From: a virus
Virus record (IMG/VR): IMGVR_UViG_3300014819_000793
Location: 5,656 to 47,286 of that record
Direction: 5' to 3' (one strand)
DNA: 41,631 bases
In this document: positions 1 through 8,748 of the stretch, piece by piece
Layout of the letters: every line of letters begins with the position of its first letter
Position numbering within the stretch: position 1 is the first letter of the stretch
Notes under the pieces: model-generated
What the model was told of the DNA's origin: nothing
The model's input: the letters and a program-made list of their open reading frames with translations, nothing else
Database searches by the model: none
Made by a program: the position numbers and the translations under genes

Positions 1-263
1 TGTTGATTGGAACTATATCCTATGCTTTTAGTCAAGACATAGCACTATGTAAAGATTTTTATTTGAAAGAAATTCAAAAAGTCAAATTTCATTTGAGAGA
101 AAATGGCAAAATATGGATTACAGCAAGAAAATATGGAAAAGAACGTGGAGCTAACAATAAAAAATTAATGATTACTTACACAGAAGAAGAATTACAAAAC
201 GTTTTTAAACCAAACAGCTTAATTGACTTGTTTGAACATGAATGGTTGTTGACAATATGTTAA
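1..263 (+). CDS. C-terminal fragment of a possible SAM-dependent methyltransferase (5' end outside window)
   Basis: The reading frame is open from the left edge and stops at TAA 261-263, so the true start lies upstream. The first in-frame codon usable as a start is only a TTG at position 3. The visible 86 residues include a stretch like the strand after the class I methyltransferase core (KFHLRENGKIWITAR), followed by an acidic YTEEEL segment that in many such enzymes precedes the last strand pair. The SAM-binding glycine motif would lie outside the window, so the assignment is only suggestive. The next gene overlaps its end, which fits one operon with the sugar-nucleotide genes. It could equally be an unrelated protein. 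Confidence 0.4.
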   Translation, partial: LIGTISYAFSQDIALCKDFYLKEIQKVKFHLRENGKIWITARKYGKERGANNKKLMITYTEEELQNVFKPNSLIDLFEHEWLLTIC

Positions 264-1198
264 ACACAATACTAATAACAGGTGGCACGGGAATGGTTGG
301 TAAGAACCTAATAAATCATTCTCAGGCTGAGAATTGTAGCAATTTAATAGCTCCGACTAGAAACCAAGTAAATTTACTTGATTATAATTCCATAAAGGAA
401 TTTATGCAATCAACAAAACCAGATTTGGTAATTCATGCTGCTGGTAAAGTTGGTGGTATCAGTGCAAACATGGCAGACCCATATGGGTTCCTTTATGAGA
501 ATCTAACAATGGGTATGAATGTAGTTCATGCTGCTAAGGAATCAGGAGTTAAAAAGCTTATCAATCTTGGTAGCTCTTGTATGTATCCAAGAAACGCATT
601 AAATCCTTTAAGAGAACAAGATCTTCTTACTGGCGAATTGGAACCAACAAATGAAGGTTACGCCATAGCAAAAAATGCTGTAGCAAAACTTTGCTTGGCT
701 GCTTGTAGTATTGGCTATAGTTACAAGTCATTTATACCATGTAATTTGTACGGTTACTGGGATAATTTTCATCCCGTGAACTCACATATGATTCCGGCAA
801 TTGTTAGAAAAGTTTATGAATCAAAGAAAAACAATGATACTCCTATAGAGATATGGGGATCAGGAACAGTTAAAAGAGAATCATTATTTGCTGAAGACTT
901 AGCAGATTTCATATATTTTGCTGCTGATAATTTTGACAGGGTACCTAACATTCTGAATGTTGGAAGTGGAGTACAATATTCTATTTTGGAATATTATGAA
1001 ACAGCTAAAAAAGCTCTTGATGCAAAAGGTGAGTTTGTTTTCGACTTATCAAAACCAGAAGGAATGAAACAAAAAGTTGTTGATGTTGCCGAACAAACCA
1101 AGCTTGGGTGGCATCCAAAAACTGATTTATACACTGGTTTTGAAAAAACTTACAAATACTACCGAGATTTAATTGAATGTCAAAAACAGCATTTATAA
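257..1198 (+). CDS. fcl: GDP-L-fucose synthase (epimerase/reductase)
   Basis: This short-chain dehydrogenase/reductase converts GDP-4-keto-6-deoxy-mannose to GDP-L-fucose with NADPH. Visible marks are the N-terminal ITGGTGMVG dinucleotide loop, the NLGSSCMYP segment carrying the family's catalytic Ser and Cys, the EGYAIAK motif (Tyr-x3-Lys), and NSHMIPA, which carries the His expected of this family. The length of about 313 residues is normal. I chose the ATG at 257, inside the end of the previous gene, because it places the dinucleotide loop right at the N terminus. An ATG at 242 would add five residues. The gene overlaps the next by 22 bases, and the two encode consecutive pathway steps in reverse order. 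Phage copies of this pair are known in marine T4-like phages. Confidence 0.93.
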   Translation: MLNTILITGGTGMVGKNLINHSQAENCSNLIAPTRNQVNLLDYNSIKEFMQSTKPDLVIHAAGKVGGISANMADPYGFLYENLTMGMNVVHAAKESGVKKLINLGSSCMYPRNALNPLREQDLLTGELEPTNEGYAIAKNAVAKLCLAACSIGYSYKSFIPCNLYGYWDNFHPVNSHMIPAIVRKVYESKKNNDTPIEIWGSGTVKRESLFAEDLADFIYFAADNFDRVPNILNVGSGVQYSILEYYETAKKALDAKGEFVFDLSKPEGMKQKVVDVAEQTKLGWHPKTDLYTGFEKTYKYYRDLIECQKQHL

Positions 1199-2151
1199 CG
1201 GGTGTTACAGGTCAGGATGGCTCATATCTATCAAAGTTATTAATTAATAAAGGTTACAAAGTGATTGGTGTTAAGAGAAGAACATCTCTTATCAACACAG
1301 ATCGCTTAGATGAACTTGAATTATTTAATCATCCAAATTTCAAACTTGAATATGGAAACTTAACAGATTCAAGTTGTTTTTATCGTTTGTTGTCAACTTA
1401 TAAACCAGATGAAATTTATAATTTAGCTGCTCAAAGCCATGTACGTGTTTCTTTTGAAGTACCAGAAGAAACACTAGATACTGTGGCTGGTGGTACATTA
1501 AAACTTTTAGAGGCTTATAAATTGATTTGCCCACAAGCTAGATTTTATCAAGCTTCTTCATCTGAGATGTACGGAGACAATATCAACGTTCCTCAAAATG
1601 AAGAAACAGCAATGACGCCAGCATCTCCATATGCTGCTGCAAAGCTTTACGCACACAATCTTTGTAGAACATATCGTCATGGTTATGGTCTTCATATATC
1701 TTCTGGGATATTGTTTAATCATGAAAGTCCAGTTAGAGGGGAAACGTTTGTAACTCGCAAGATCACAATGGCTGCTGCCAGAATTAAACTTGGTATGCAA
1801 GATTATCTTTATCTTGGAAATTTAGAAGCAAAACGTGATTGGGGGTTTGCGGGTGATTATGTTGAAGCCATGTGGCTTATGTTGCAGCAAGAAAAACCAG
1901 ATGATTATGTTATCGCAACAGGTGAAACTCATACAGTTAAAGAATTCTTAAATGTTGTTTTTGAACATGCTGGATTGTCGATAGACAAGCATCTCAAAAT
2001 CGATAAACGTCTTTTTAGGCCACATGAGGTTCCTTTGCTACTAGGAGATGCTAGCAAGGCAAAACGTGTTTTAAATTGGCAACCAAAAACTAGTTTTAAA
2101 GACTTAGCAATAATGATGTATGAAGCTGACTTGTTAAAGTCAGTTGGCTAA
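1177..2151 (+). CDS. gmd: GDP-mannose 4,6-dehydratase
   Basis: This extended SDR enzyme makes GDP-4-keto-6-deoxy-mannose from GDP-mannose, the substrate of the preceding GDP-fucose synthase. The N terminus carries ITGVTGQDGSYL, the family's dinucleotide loop. Further diagnostic stretches are YNLAAQSHVRVSFE, the catalytic QASSSEMYG, SPYAAAK (Tyr and Lys of the triad), and LFNHESPVRGETFVTRKI, which is essentially a signature of the family. At 324 residues it is somewhat shorter than the roughly 370-residue bacterial enzyme but keeps all core motifs. It overlaps the synthase gene by 22 bases, so the two are probably co-translated. GDP-mannose would have to come from the host or from another phage gene. 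Confidence 0.95.
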   Translation: MSKTAFITGVTGQDGSYLSKLLINKGYKVIGVKRRTSLINTDRLDELELFNHPNFKLEYGNLTDSSCFYRLLSTYKPDEIYNLAAQSHVRVSFEVPEETLDTVAGGTLKLLEAYKLICPQARFYQASSSEMYGDNINVPQNEETAMTPASPYAAAKLYAHNLCRTYRHGYGLHISSGILFNHESPVRGETFVTRKITMAAARIKLGMQDYLYLGNLEAKRDWGFAGDYVEAMWLMLQQEKPDDYVIATGETHTVKEFLNVVFEHAGLSIDKHLKIDKRLFRPHEVPLLLGDASKAKRVLNWQPKTSFKDLAIMMYEADLLKSVG

Positions 2152-2194
2152 ACATTTGGTACACACACAAATAAGATACTTTAATTCGATTCTC

Positions 2195-2200
2195 AAGGAG
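2195..2200 (+). promoter_or_regulatory. Strong Shine-Dalgarno for the first glycosyltransferase
   Basis: AAGGAG lies 10 bases before the ATG at 2211, in one of the few gaps of this cassette (2152-2210). Most other genes here have weak or no such site because they start inside the previous gene, so independent initiation is likely here. The same gap contains AAATAAGATACTTTA, which could be a promoter, but I see no clear consensus. Confidence 0.6.
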
Positions 2201-2210
2201 AGAACACTAC

Positions 2211-3503
2211 ATGAGTGATGAAACAGTTGTTGTCCCACAACGTAAACACAAGATTTTGATGTTGAGCGATCATCCACTATGCACAAGTGGAGTAGGTGTT
2301 CAAGCAAGGTTCCTTATTCAAGGATTGTTAAATACAGGCAAATATAGTTTTAGATGTCTTGGTGGTGCTATAAAGCATGAAAAGTATGAAACTATTATGT
2401 TAAATCCAGATTTTATTATTAAACCTGTTGATGGGTTTGGTAATCATGAAATCATTCGCAATATTTTAATTAACGAACGTCCTGATGCTTTACTTCTTTT
2501 TACAGACCCAAGACAGTTTATGTGGCTTTGGGAGATTGAAGATGAAATTCATCAAATCTGTCCAATAACCTATTGGCATGTGTGGGACAATGATCCATAT
2601 CCAGCCTATAACAATGTTTGGTATAAGTCTACAGATCTTATTAATTGTCTTTCATATAAAACATATGAATTAGTAAAACCAAATTTTCCAGAACGTACAA
2701 ATTATATTCCTCATGCATTTCCAAAAGAAATATATCGACCGTTGCCAAAGCAAGTTGTTACAGAACTTCGTAAAAAGAATTTTGGTGACAAGTCTGATTG
2801 GTTCATGGGCACATGGGTAAATCGAAACGCTACCCGTAAAATGCCAAATGATGTGCTTAACGCTTGGAAAGTATTTTTAGATCGTTTAGAAAAAGAAGAA
2901 GGTCATCGTAAAGCTGCACTAATCATGCACACAGATCCAAACGATCCCGAGGGGCCAAACCTTATAGCTGTAACAGAAATGCTTGGAATTAATGAAAATG
3001 TTATGTTTTCAACTCAAAAAGTTGATTTTAATGACATGAACGCTCTTTACAACATAACAGATTTTACTGTTAATGTTGCAAAGGCCGAAGGATTTGGTTT
3101 AGCCACACTATCAGCTATGATGGTTGGCAAGCCCATTATTGCCCTTAAAACAGGTGGATTAACTCGTCAAGTTGTAGATCACCGTGACGGCTCAGAGCAT
3201 GGAGTAGCTATTGAACCATCAGCAAGAACAATGGTTGGCTCACAATTGGTACCTTACATTTATGACGATCACGTAAACTATCTTGATGTAGCCGAAGCTT
3301 ACTGGAAGCTTTACAAAATGACTCCAGAAGAAAAAGATAAGCTTGCTGAAAAGAACATTGCTTACTGTGATTTTGAATTCTCATATGAAAACATGATTAA
3401 GCAATGGGATGAAAAATTAGATCAAACAATTAGCAACTGGAAGAGTAACAATGTTAAGCGTTGGACTTGTGAAGAATTGCGTCCATTTGGTAAGAAAGAA
3501 TAG
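2211..3503 (+). CDS. GT-B glycosyltransferase (GT4-like)
   Basis: This 430-residue protein has the two-domain layout of retaining GT-B enzymes. After a short tail, KILMLSDHPLCTSGVGVQAR forms the first strand and the Gly-rich acceptor-side loop. The C-terminal half carries KAEGFGLATLSAMMVGKPI, which is the E-x7-E type nucleotide-sugar site, followed by ALKTGG. The acceptor and sugar donor cannot be read from the sequence. GDP-fucose synthesis genes lie directly upstream, so a deoxysugar or a mannose-type donor is plausible. Possible targets are virion proteins, host surface polysaccharide or phage DNA. It begins with its own strong ribosome site, and the next gene, also a glycosyltransferase, follows after 13 bases. 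Confidence 0.82.
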   Translation: MSDETVVVPQRKHKILMLSDHPLCTSGVGVQARFLIQGLLNTGKYSFRCLGGAIKHEKYETIMLNPDFIIKPVDGFGNHEIIRNILINERPDALLLFTDPRQFMWLWEIEDEIHQICPITYWHVWDNDPYPAYNNVWYKSTDLINCLSYKTYELVKPNFPERTNYIPHAFPKEIYRPLPKQVVTELRKKNFGDKSDWFMGTWVNRNATRKMPNDVLNAWKVFLDRLEKEEGHRKAALIMHTDPNDPEGPNLIAVTEMLGINENVMFSTQKVDFNDMNALYNITDFTVNVAKAEGFGLATLSAMMVGKPIIALKTGGLTRQVVDHRDGSEHGVAIEPSARTMVGSQLVPYIYDDHVNYLDVAEAYWKLYKMTPEEKDKLAEKNIAYCDFEFSYENMIKQWDEKLDQTISNWKSNNVKRWTCEELRPFGKKE

Positions 3504-3516
3504 AAAGGTTTAACAT

Positions 3517-4698
3517 ATGAAATCTGTATTGCTTCGTGCTCCACTTTTGACCCACTCCGGTTATGGAGTTCATGCTCGTCAAGTTGCTAGATGGTTGTTC
3601 AGAGTTGCTAGTGAATCACACCAACTTGATATTACAACCGAAACACTTGGTTGGGGTAAAACTCATATGATTGTTGACACTGAAGCGGAAGATGGTCTTA
3701 TCGGTCAAATTCTTCAAGCATCAGCAAACAAAAAGAATTTTTATGATGTAACAATTCAACTTCAACTACCAAATGAATGGAATCCCTTTCTTGGAAATTT
3801 CAATGTAGGTATTACCGCAGGAGTAGAAACAGACAAATGCAATCCAGCTTGGATCGATTGTATTAATCGTATGGATATGATTATTGTTCCAAGTGAATTT
3901 ACAAAACAAACATTTCTAAACACGGGCGAGGTAAATGTACCTATTGTTGTTGTACCAGAAAGCTTCCCCGATGCATATCTAGATTGTCAAACAAAAATCG
4001 ATCTAAACCTTGAAACAAAATTTAATTTTCTTTTGGTTGGACAACTAACTGGTAATAATATTGATAATGACCGAAAAAATCTTCCATACACAATGAAATG
4101 GATTTCAGAAGTTTTCGAAGATCATAATGATGTTGGAGTTATTATTAAAACAAATGCAGGAGCACAAACATATCTAGACAAGCGTAACGTTCAAACTGTG
4201 TTTGGACAAATTCTTGGAGAAATACGTAAACCTAATGCAAAGGGACCAAAATTTTATCTTTTGCATGGTCATATGAAAGATGAAGAAATGTATGGTTTAT
4301 ATACAGAACCTACTGTTAAAGCTCTTGTAAGTCTTACTCATGGTGAAGGATACGGATTACCAACACTTGAAGCTGCTGCTTGTGGGTTACCTGTTATTGC
4401 AACAAATTGGAGTGGTCACCTAGAGTTCCTTAAACATGGAAAGTTTATTTCTGTGGAGCAAAAACCACAAGAAATTCATCAAACCCGTGTTGACAATCAA
4501 ATTTTTATGCCGGGAACCAAGTGGGCAATTCCTTTAGAAGCTGATGCAAAATATCGATTAAAGAAATTTTATAATGGCAGTTCTATTCCAAAAGAATGGG
4601 CAAAAGCTTTGCAAACAAAAATTAAGGAAAATTTTTCATTTGAAGCTGTTGCAAAAACTTATTCAGAAGTTTTAAATGACTGCTTAAAGGCAGAATGA
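3517..4698 (+). CDS. Second GT-B glycosyltransferase
   Basis: This 393-residue protein has a Gly-rich N-terminal loop (RAPLLTHSGYGVHARQVAR) that parallels SGVGVQAR in the preceding enzyme. Its donor-site motif THGEGYGLPTLEAAACGLPV is classic for GT4-type glycosyltransferases, followed by ATNWSG. The pair therefore looks like two divergent paralogues acting one after the other, although substrates cannot be assigned. A weak AAAGGT ribosome site lies just before the start. The stop overlaps the start of the next, membrane-protein gene (ATGA). Together with the two upstream genes it completes a four-gene sugar cassette at the left of the window. Confidence 0.85.
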   Translation: MKSVLLRAPLLTHSGYGVHARQVARWLFRVASESHQLDITTETLGWGKTHMIVDTEAEDGLIGQILQASANKKNFYDVTIQLQLPNEWNPFLGNFNVGITAGVETDKCNPAWIDCINRMDMIIVPSEFTKQTFLNTGEVNVPIVVVPESFPDAYLDCQTKIDLNLETKFNFLLVGQLTGNNIDNDRKNLPYTMKWISEVFEDHNDVGVIIKTNAGAQTYLDKRNVQTVFGQILGEIRKPNAKGPKFYLLHGHMKDEEMYGLYTEPTVKALVSLTHGEGYGLPTLEAAACGLPVIATNWSGHLEFLKHGKFISVEQKPQEIHQTRVDNQIFMPGTKWAIPLEADAKYRLKKFYNGSSIPKEWAKALQTKIKENFSFEAVAKTYSEVLNDCLKAE

Positions 4699-5021
4699 TG
4701 CTTTATGTATTTTTAATACTTTTGCTAGTTATATTAAGCATAACAATATATTATGCTTTAAGATGGGCGCAAATTATTTTCATTTTGGAAGATGATTTGT
4801 CTGATGCAATTGAAATACATGAAAGAACAATACAAACTTTGGAATCTTTGAGAAAAACACCATTGTTTTCAGATAGCCCAGAAGCTATGGCGGCAGTAAA
4901 AGAAGCAATGGAAAATGTAAAAATTTGTCAAACGGCAACACAAAAATTGGTAAATAATTTTACACAACGAAGTAAACAAAGATATGTGAGATTAATTGAA
5001 GATGAAGGCGAGGACGACTGA
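4695..5021 (+). CDS. Small single-pass membrane protein with helical cytoplasmic tail
   Basis: This is a 108-residue protein. Residues 1 to about 25 are strongly hydrophobic (MLYVFLILLLVILSITIYYA), followed by RW, which is typical of an N-terminal membrane anchor. The rest is charged and predicted helical, ending in the acidic RLIEDEGEDD. I do not recognise a family with known function. A second ATG at 4698 could be the true start and would change only the first residue. It overlaps the glycosyltransferase upstream by four bases and the sigma-factor gene downstream by one base, so it is translated as part of the same run. Its job is unknown. Confidence 0.7.
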   Translation: MMLYVFLILLLVILSITIYYALRWAQIIFILEDDLSDAIEIHERTIQTLESLRKTPLFSDSPEAMAAVKEAMENVKICQTATQKLVNNFTQRSKQRYVRLIEDEGEDD

Positions 5022-5755
5022 TGCCCGTAGGTAAGAAACTAATAAAAAGAAAACCTAAAGGTGGAGCCTCACCGCAAGAGTTTTATTTTAATGTTGGCAC
5101 ACAACAAGCAATTGTTGATTATAAAATAGAAAACCAAGCTGATAAAAGAAACGAAATATACATTCGTGATATATTACCTGCTTTTAACAAGTTGGTTGAA
5201 AACCTTATTAACGTATATGGATTTCAAATCCAATATGAAAGTAAATCTGATTTACAAAACGAATGTGTGGAGTTTTTGTATGGAGTTATTACAAAATTTG
5301 ATCCAAGTAAAGGTACAAAAGCATTTTCATACTTTAACGTTGTTGCCAAAAACTGGTTAATTATTAAAAGCAAACAAAGCGTCAGAAGTATGCATGTATT
5401 TACAAGTTTAGATGATAAAGAAACATTAACACCACAAGATTTAGAAACAATTGAAAACTTTATTATTTCACCTTCCCCAGAAGATACAATGATTCATGAC
5501 GTAGAAAGAAACAAACTTGATTTTATCTTAAAATCAATTGAATCTCAAACTGTAACAGAAAATGAAATTGAATGTTTGAAAGGTATCAATATGTTGTTTT
5601 CAAACATTAACGAATTAGATTTTCTTAACAAGCGTGCTGTGATGCTATATCTGAGAGAAATATGTGGATTATCCCCAAAGCAACTAAGTGTTGTTTTATC
5701 ATTGATGAAAAAATATTACAAAGTTGCCAAAGAAGAATATGAAGTAAGCCAATAA
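5021..5755 (+). CDS. Late-transcription sigma factor, T4 gp55-like
   Basis: This 244-residue protein would recruit host RNA polymerase to phage late promoters. The key stretch is FDPSKGTKAFSYF (residues 93-105), followed by a helix with basic residues. It corresponds in place and pattern to the sigma region 2-like segment of T4 gp55 (FDETKYKNPHAYI) and to region 2 of ordinary sigma factors. The N terminus is basic (KKLIKRKPK). It is about 60 residues longer than T4 gp55, the extra being a C-terminal helical part ending in LSPKQLSVVLSLMKKYY, which resembles a helix-turn-helix like region 4. The neighbouring structural genes are natural targets. A distant group of phage sigma factors other than gp55 is the alternative. 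Confidence 0.75.
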   Translation: MPVGKKLIKRKPKGGASPQEFYFNVGTQQAIVDYKIENQADKRNEIYIRDILPAFNKLVENLINVYGFQIQYESKSDLQNECVEFLYGVITKFDPSKGTKAFSYFNVVAKNWLIIKSKQSVRSMHVFTSLDDKETLTPQDLETIENFIISPSPEDTMIHDVERNKLDFILKSIESQTVTENEIECLKGINMLFSNINELDFLNKRAVMLYLREICGLSPKQLSVVLSLMKKYYKVAKEEYEVSQ

Positions 5756-5764
5756 AGGTATGTT

Positions 5765-6184
5765 ATGAACAATGATTCCTTTGAAGGATCGTTACTTGAA
5801 AAAGATAATGCTCCAACAAACAAAGAACTAATTGAAAAATCACAAAAAGATTTACAAACTTTTAGCGACCTTTTGGATTCAATTACAACGGTAGATGAAA
5901 AACTTAAGTTGCTTTGGAAGCAAATCTATGAAAACGCTTTGATTGATCGTAGAAACGCTTATATCATTTGGACCGATTTATACTTACAAGTATATGGTAA
6001 TGCTGAACAACATGTTATTCACGGCGACCATTTGGCAAAATATATGGAACGAATGGAAAAAGCGAACACACAACTTTTAAAGCTTGCTGAATTGGTCTAT
6101 AAAGCCAAAGACAAACAAGAAGCTCAAGAATTACCAAGTAGTAATGAATTGTTTGATAGACTTAAAAGAAACATGAGAGGATAA
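5765..6184 (+). CDS. Small helical phage protein, possibly terminase small subunit-like
   Basis: This 139-residue, probably all-helical protein has a central block LWKQIYENALIDRRNAYIIW and a second block LAKYMERMEKANTQLLKLAE, then a charged tail. The second block resembles the helical oligomerisation core of T4 gp16-type small terminases (helix with TTNREILKLHKDM in T4), but the similarity is weak and read by eye. A late-transcription accessory role is also possible given the adjacent sigma-factor gene, nine bases upstream. It is followed after five bases by the hub-like gene. I do not assign a function with confidence. Confidence 0.65.
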   Translation: MNNDSFEGSLLEKDNAPTNKELIEKSQKDLQTFSDLLDSITTVDEKLKLLWKQIYENALIDRRNAYIIWTDLYLQVYGNAEQHVIHGDHLAKYMERMEKANTQLLKLAELVYKAKDKQEAQELPSSNELFDRLKRNMRG

Positions 6185-6189
6185 TAACA

Positions 6190-7980
6190 ATGGCTGGTTC
6201 TGATAATTTTAACGCTAGTCGATTGTTGGCTGGTGCTTCCTCACCAAACTTAGAACTTTCAAAACTTGTTATCAACAATCAATTAACTGGTATTCCTCCA
6301 GCTTTTCAACGAGGAGTTGTAAGAGAAGTAATTTATAATCCAAAAGCCTTGTCCACAAATGATCGCAATCGTTTACGAGATTCAGTTATTAACCCAGAAC
6401 AAGTAGACCAAGTTGCAGCAAATAGCGTTGTGGCGATTCTTATTTCAGATAGCATTTCAAATGCTACGCCAGCAGCAGCGTTGTTATCACCATTTTTTCA
6501 AAGCCACATTATGTTGCCGGTGCAGGTTGGTGAACAAATAACAGTTATTTTTGAAGACATTCAAAAATACGGATTACGTTATGGCAAATGGATGACACGA
6601 ACAAGTGAGGGTCTACAAGTTGAAGATCCAAACTTTACTCATGGTGATCGAAGATTTTTACCAAATTATTTTGGTGGTGAAAGAACAAGTCAATCATTAA
6701 ATCGGACAAATTACACTCCGGGGTTTCCAAATGGTGGGGGACAAACAAATACGTTTTCTATTCCACAAAATGATAGCACAAACCCTTACGATGTTTTATA
6801 CCAAGCTTCACGCTCAGGAAGCTTACAACATCAATATGAAATAGTTCCAAGATGGACAAAACGACCCTCAGAGTTTGTTATTCAAGGTATGAACAATGCT
6901 TTGATTATGCTTGGACAAGATAGAATTGGCAATGTGATTCCTACAGAAGTTCAAAATGTTGAACAAAAGTCTTATGCTGGTACCATTGATATGGTTACTG
7001 GTAGAAGTAGATATAAACTATTAGTAACCGACAACACTATTCCTAATTTACAACAATCAAGGAAAGCTACTTCTCCTCTTATTATTGCAAACTCTAGAAG
7101 TTTAAATGAAGTTGATAAGTTTCCAAAACTTAATAACAGATTAGAACAATTAAAAGAAGGTGATCCTGATTTTATCCATGATGCTGCACGCATATACATT
7201 TCAATGAAAACTTTGGGTGATACAAATTTTCGCACCCAAAAAACAACTCAAGGTGCAGTAAACAATTGTATGCAACCAACAGGAATAAACTATTCAACAA
7301 AAAGCTTGTTTCCAGTTCAATTTCCTTCTTCAAGTGCAGATGTTGGTAATTCTTATATTGTTAATAAAGCTGATCATATTCGTTTAATTGCAAGGCGTAA
7401 TATACCTTCAGAAGATAGGTTATTACAAAATGAAACAATCATTAGTGGATCAATATTAATCCTTAAAGAAGGTAAAAACAGAACTCCAGAAGATATTGAT
7501 GCACAAGCTGCTAACAACGATCACATGGCATATGTGTATATGTCACCAGAAGGTAGAGTGCAAATTGATGGAATGCAAATCTTTCTTGGTGGAGCAGCAT
7601 TAAGAGAAGAAAATCAAAATCCAACTCCTGATATTCCAAGAAGAGATACAGGATTCAATACAGAGCTTTCTGTTGGCTCAGAAAATCAATATGCTGGATT
7701 AGAACCTTATATTAAATGGAGTGAGTTTAAAAACGTTGTAGAAGGTTTGCAACGCCAAATAAATGCGTTGCAAAATGCTTATAGTGGATTGGTTGATGCA
7801 CTCAATCGCACCACAGCAACAAGTGCTTGTATTCCCGGTGGACCAGACACTGCATGGCAACCTTTAAGTGCTACTGCAACAACCCTCAATACAAATTTGA
7901 GTACAGAAATTAGAACCAACCGTCAAACAACAAACAAAGCTGTTTATAAAAGTCGTTCAGCAAAAATATTTGGTCAGTAA
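6190..7980 (+). CDS. Baseplate hub/spike protein with OB-fold, T4 gp5-like
   Basis: This 596-residue protein has an N-terminal beta domain at about residues 42-140 of the gp5/VgrG OB-fold type: RGVVREVIYNP, then SVVAILISD, then LLSPFFQSHIMLPVQVGEQI with VIFED, ending GKWMTR. A later part contains HMAYVYMSPEGRVQIDGMQI, typical of the end of such inserts. The C-terminal region has a helix (residues about 515-545) and a Thr/Asn-rich tail. No lysozyme domain is visible, unlike T4 gp5. It lies two genes upstream of gp25 and gp6 homologues, as expected for a baseplate cluster. Residues between the OB part and the C terminus are unassigned. Confidence 0.6.
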   Translation: MAGSDNFNASRLLAGASSPNLELSKLVINNQLTGIPPAFQRGVVREVIYNPKALSTNDRNRLRDSVINPEQVDQVAANSVVAILISDSISNATPAAALLSPFFQSHIMLPVQVGEQITVIFEDIQKYGLRYGKWMTRTSEGLQVEDPNFTHGDRRFLPNYFGGERTSQSLNRTNYTPGFPNGGGQTNTFSIPQNDSTNPYDVLYQASRSGSLQHQYEIVPRWTKRPSEFVIQGMNNALIMLGQDRIGNVIPTEVQNVEQKSYAGTIDMVTGRSRYKLLVTDNTIPNLQQSRKATSPLIIANSRSLNEVDKFPKLNNRLEQLKEGDPDFIHDAARIYISMKTLGDTNFRTQKTTQGAVNNCMQPTGINYSTKSLFPVQFPSSSADVGNSYIVNKADHIRLIARRNIPSEDRLLQNETIISGSILILKEGKNRTPEDIDAQAANNDHMAYVYMSPEGRVQIDGMQIFLGGAALREENQNPTPDIPRRDTGFNTELSVGSENQYAGLEPYIKWSEFKNVVEGLQRQINALQNAYSGLVDALNRTTATSACIPGGPDTAWQPLSATATTLNTNLSTEIRTNRQTTNKAVYKSRSAKIFGQ

Positions 7981-8002
7981 CTAATAAACACTAATTAATA
8001 CC

Positions 8003-8740
8003 ATGCCAGAACCACTACCGAATTCGCAAGATATTCAAGCAAGAATTGCGGCAACAACAACAGCATTAGAAAATAAAGTAAGAGAAAATACTGGTAATTT
8101 AACGGAGAATCTGGCAAAGAATCAAGCAATTGATTCTGTAATATCATCATTACCTGCCCCCTTAAATGCAGCAGCTAGGTTGCTAGGCGAAGGAATATTT
8201 GCAGCTTTTAAAGTTCCTATTATACCAGTTGATCCAACAACAATTGGTTTCAATCAAGATCCAATCAAAGCTTTAGCTTTTAGTATTGCTTTTGCAATCA
8301 TTCAAGTAATTTGGTGTTTTATAAAAAGTTTATTAAATCCTTTACCGGGTATTGGTTTGTTTTTTCCACTTTGCAGTAATCAACCAAATGCCACATCAGA
8401 ACAACTAGCTCAATCTGTGGCAGATCCATTAAATCAATCGTTAGTACAAGCGAACAGAAGATTTACAGATTTTGCAAACACAAACTATAACACAACATCT
8501 GAACCTTCAACAGTAATCATTATCACTCCAGAAGAAACACCTGATATTCAAGGAATATCATTCCAAGAATATTTATCAAACAATGGAATTGTTGAAGGAA
8601 ACTCTGATGAAGAAATTCCTAAAGATTATGGTATTTCAAAAACAATTAACCGTCCACCACCGCCACCTACCGAACAACAACCAGAATGGCAGCCGGGAGA
8701 ACAAACTTTTGATAGCATTCGGCGTCGATTTGGATTATAG
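8003..8740 (+). CDS. Baseplate-cluster protein with hydrophobic segment and Pro-rich tail
   Basis: This 245-residue protein of unrecognised family lies between the hub-like gene and gp25. The N-terminal 60 residues look helical (ALENKVRENTGNLTENLAKN). A strongly hydrophobic segment follows around residues 90-115 (LAFSIAFAIIQVIWCFIKSL), then PGIGLFFPLC. The C-terminal third is polar and ends in a proline-rich linker (NRPPPPPTEQQPEWQPGEQ) and FDSIRRRFGL. A hydrophobic helix in a tail protein could point to membrane contact during DNA entry, but this is inference. It starts 22 bases after the hub gene with no clear ribosome site and ends eight bases before gp25. Confidence 0.6.
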   Translation: MPEPLPNSQDIQARIAATTTALENKVRENTGNLTENLAKNQAIDSVISSLPAPLNAAARLLGEGIFAAFKVPIIPVDPTTIGFNQDPIKALAFSIAFAIIQVIWCFIKSLLNPLPGIGLFFPLCSNQPNATSEQLAQSVADPLNQSLVQANRRFTDFANTNYNTTSEPSTVIIITPEETPDIQGISFQEYLSNNGIVEGNSDEEIPKDYGISKTINRPPPPPTEQQPEWQPGEQTFDSIRRRFGL

Positions 8741-8748
8741 TTATTGCT

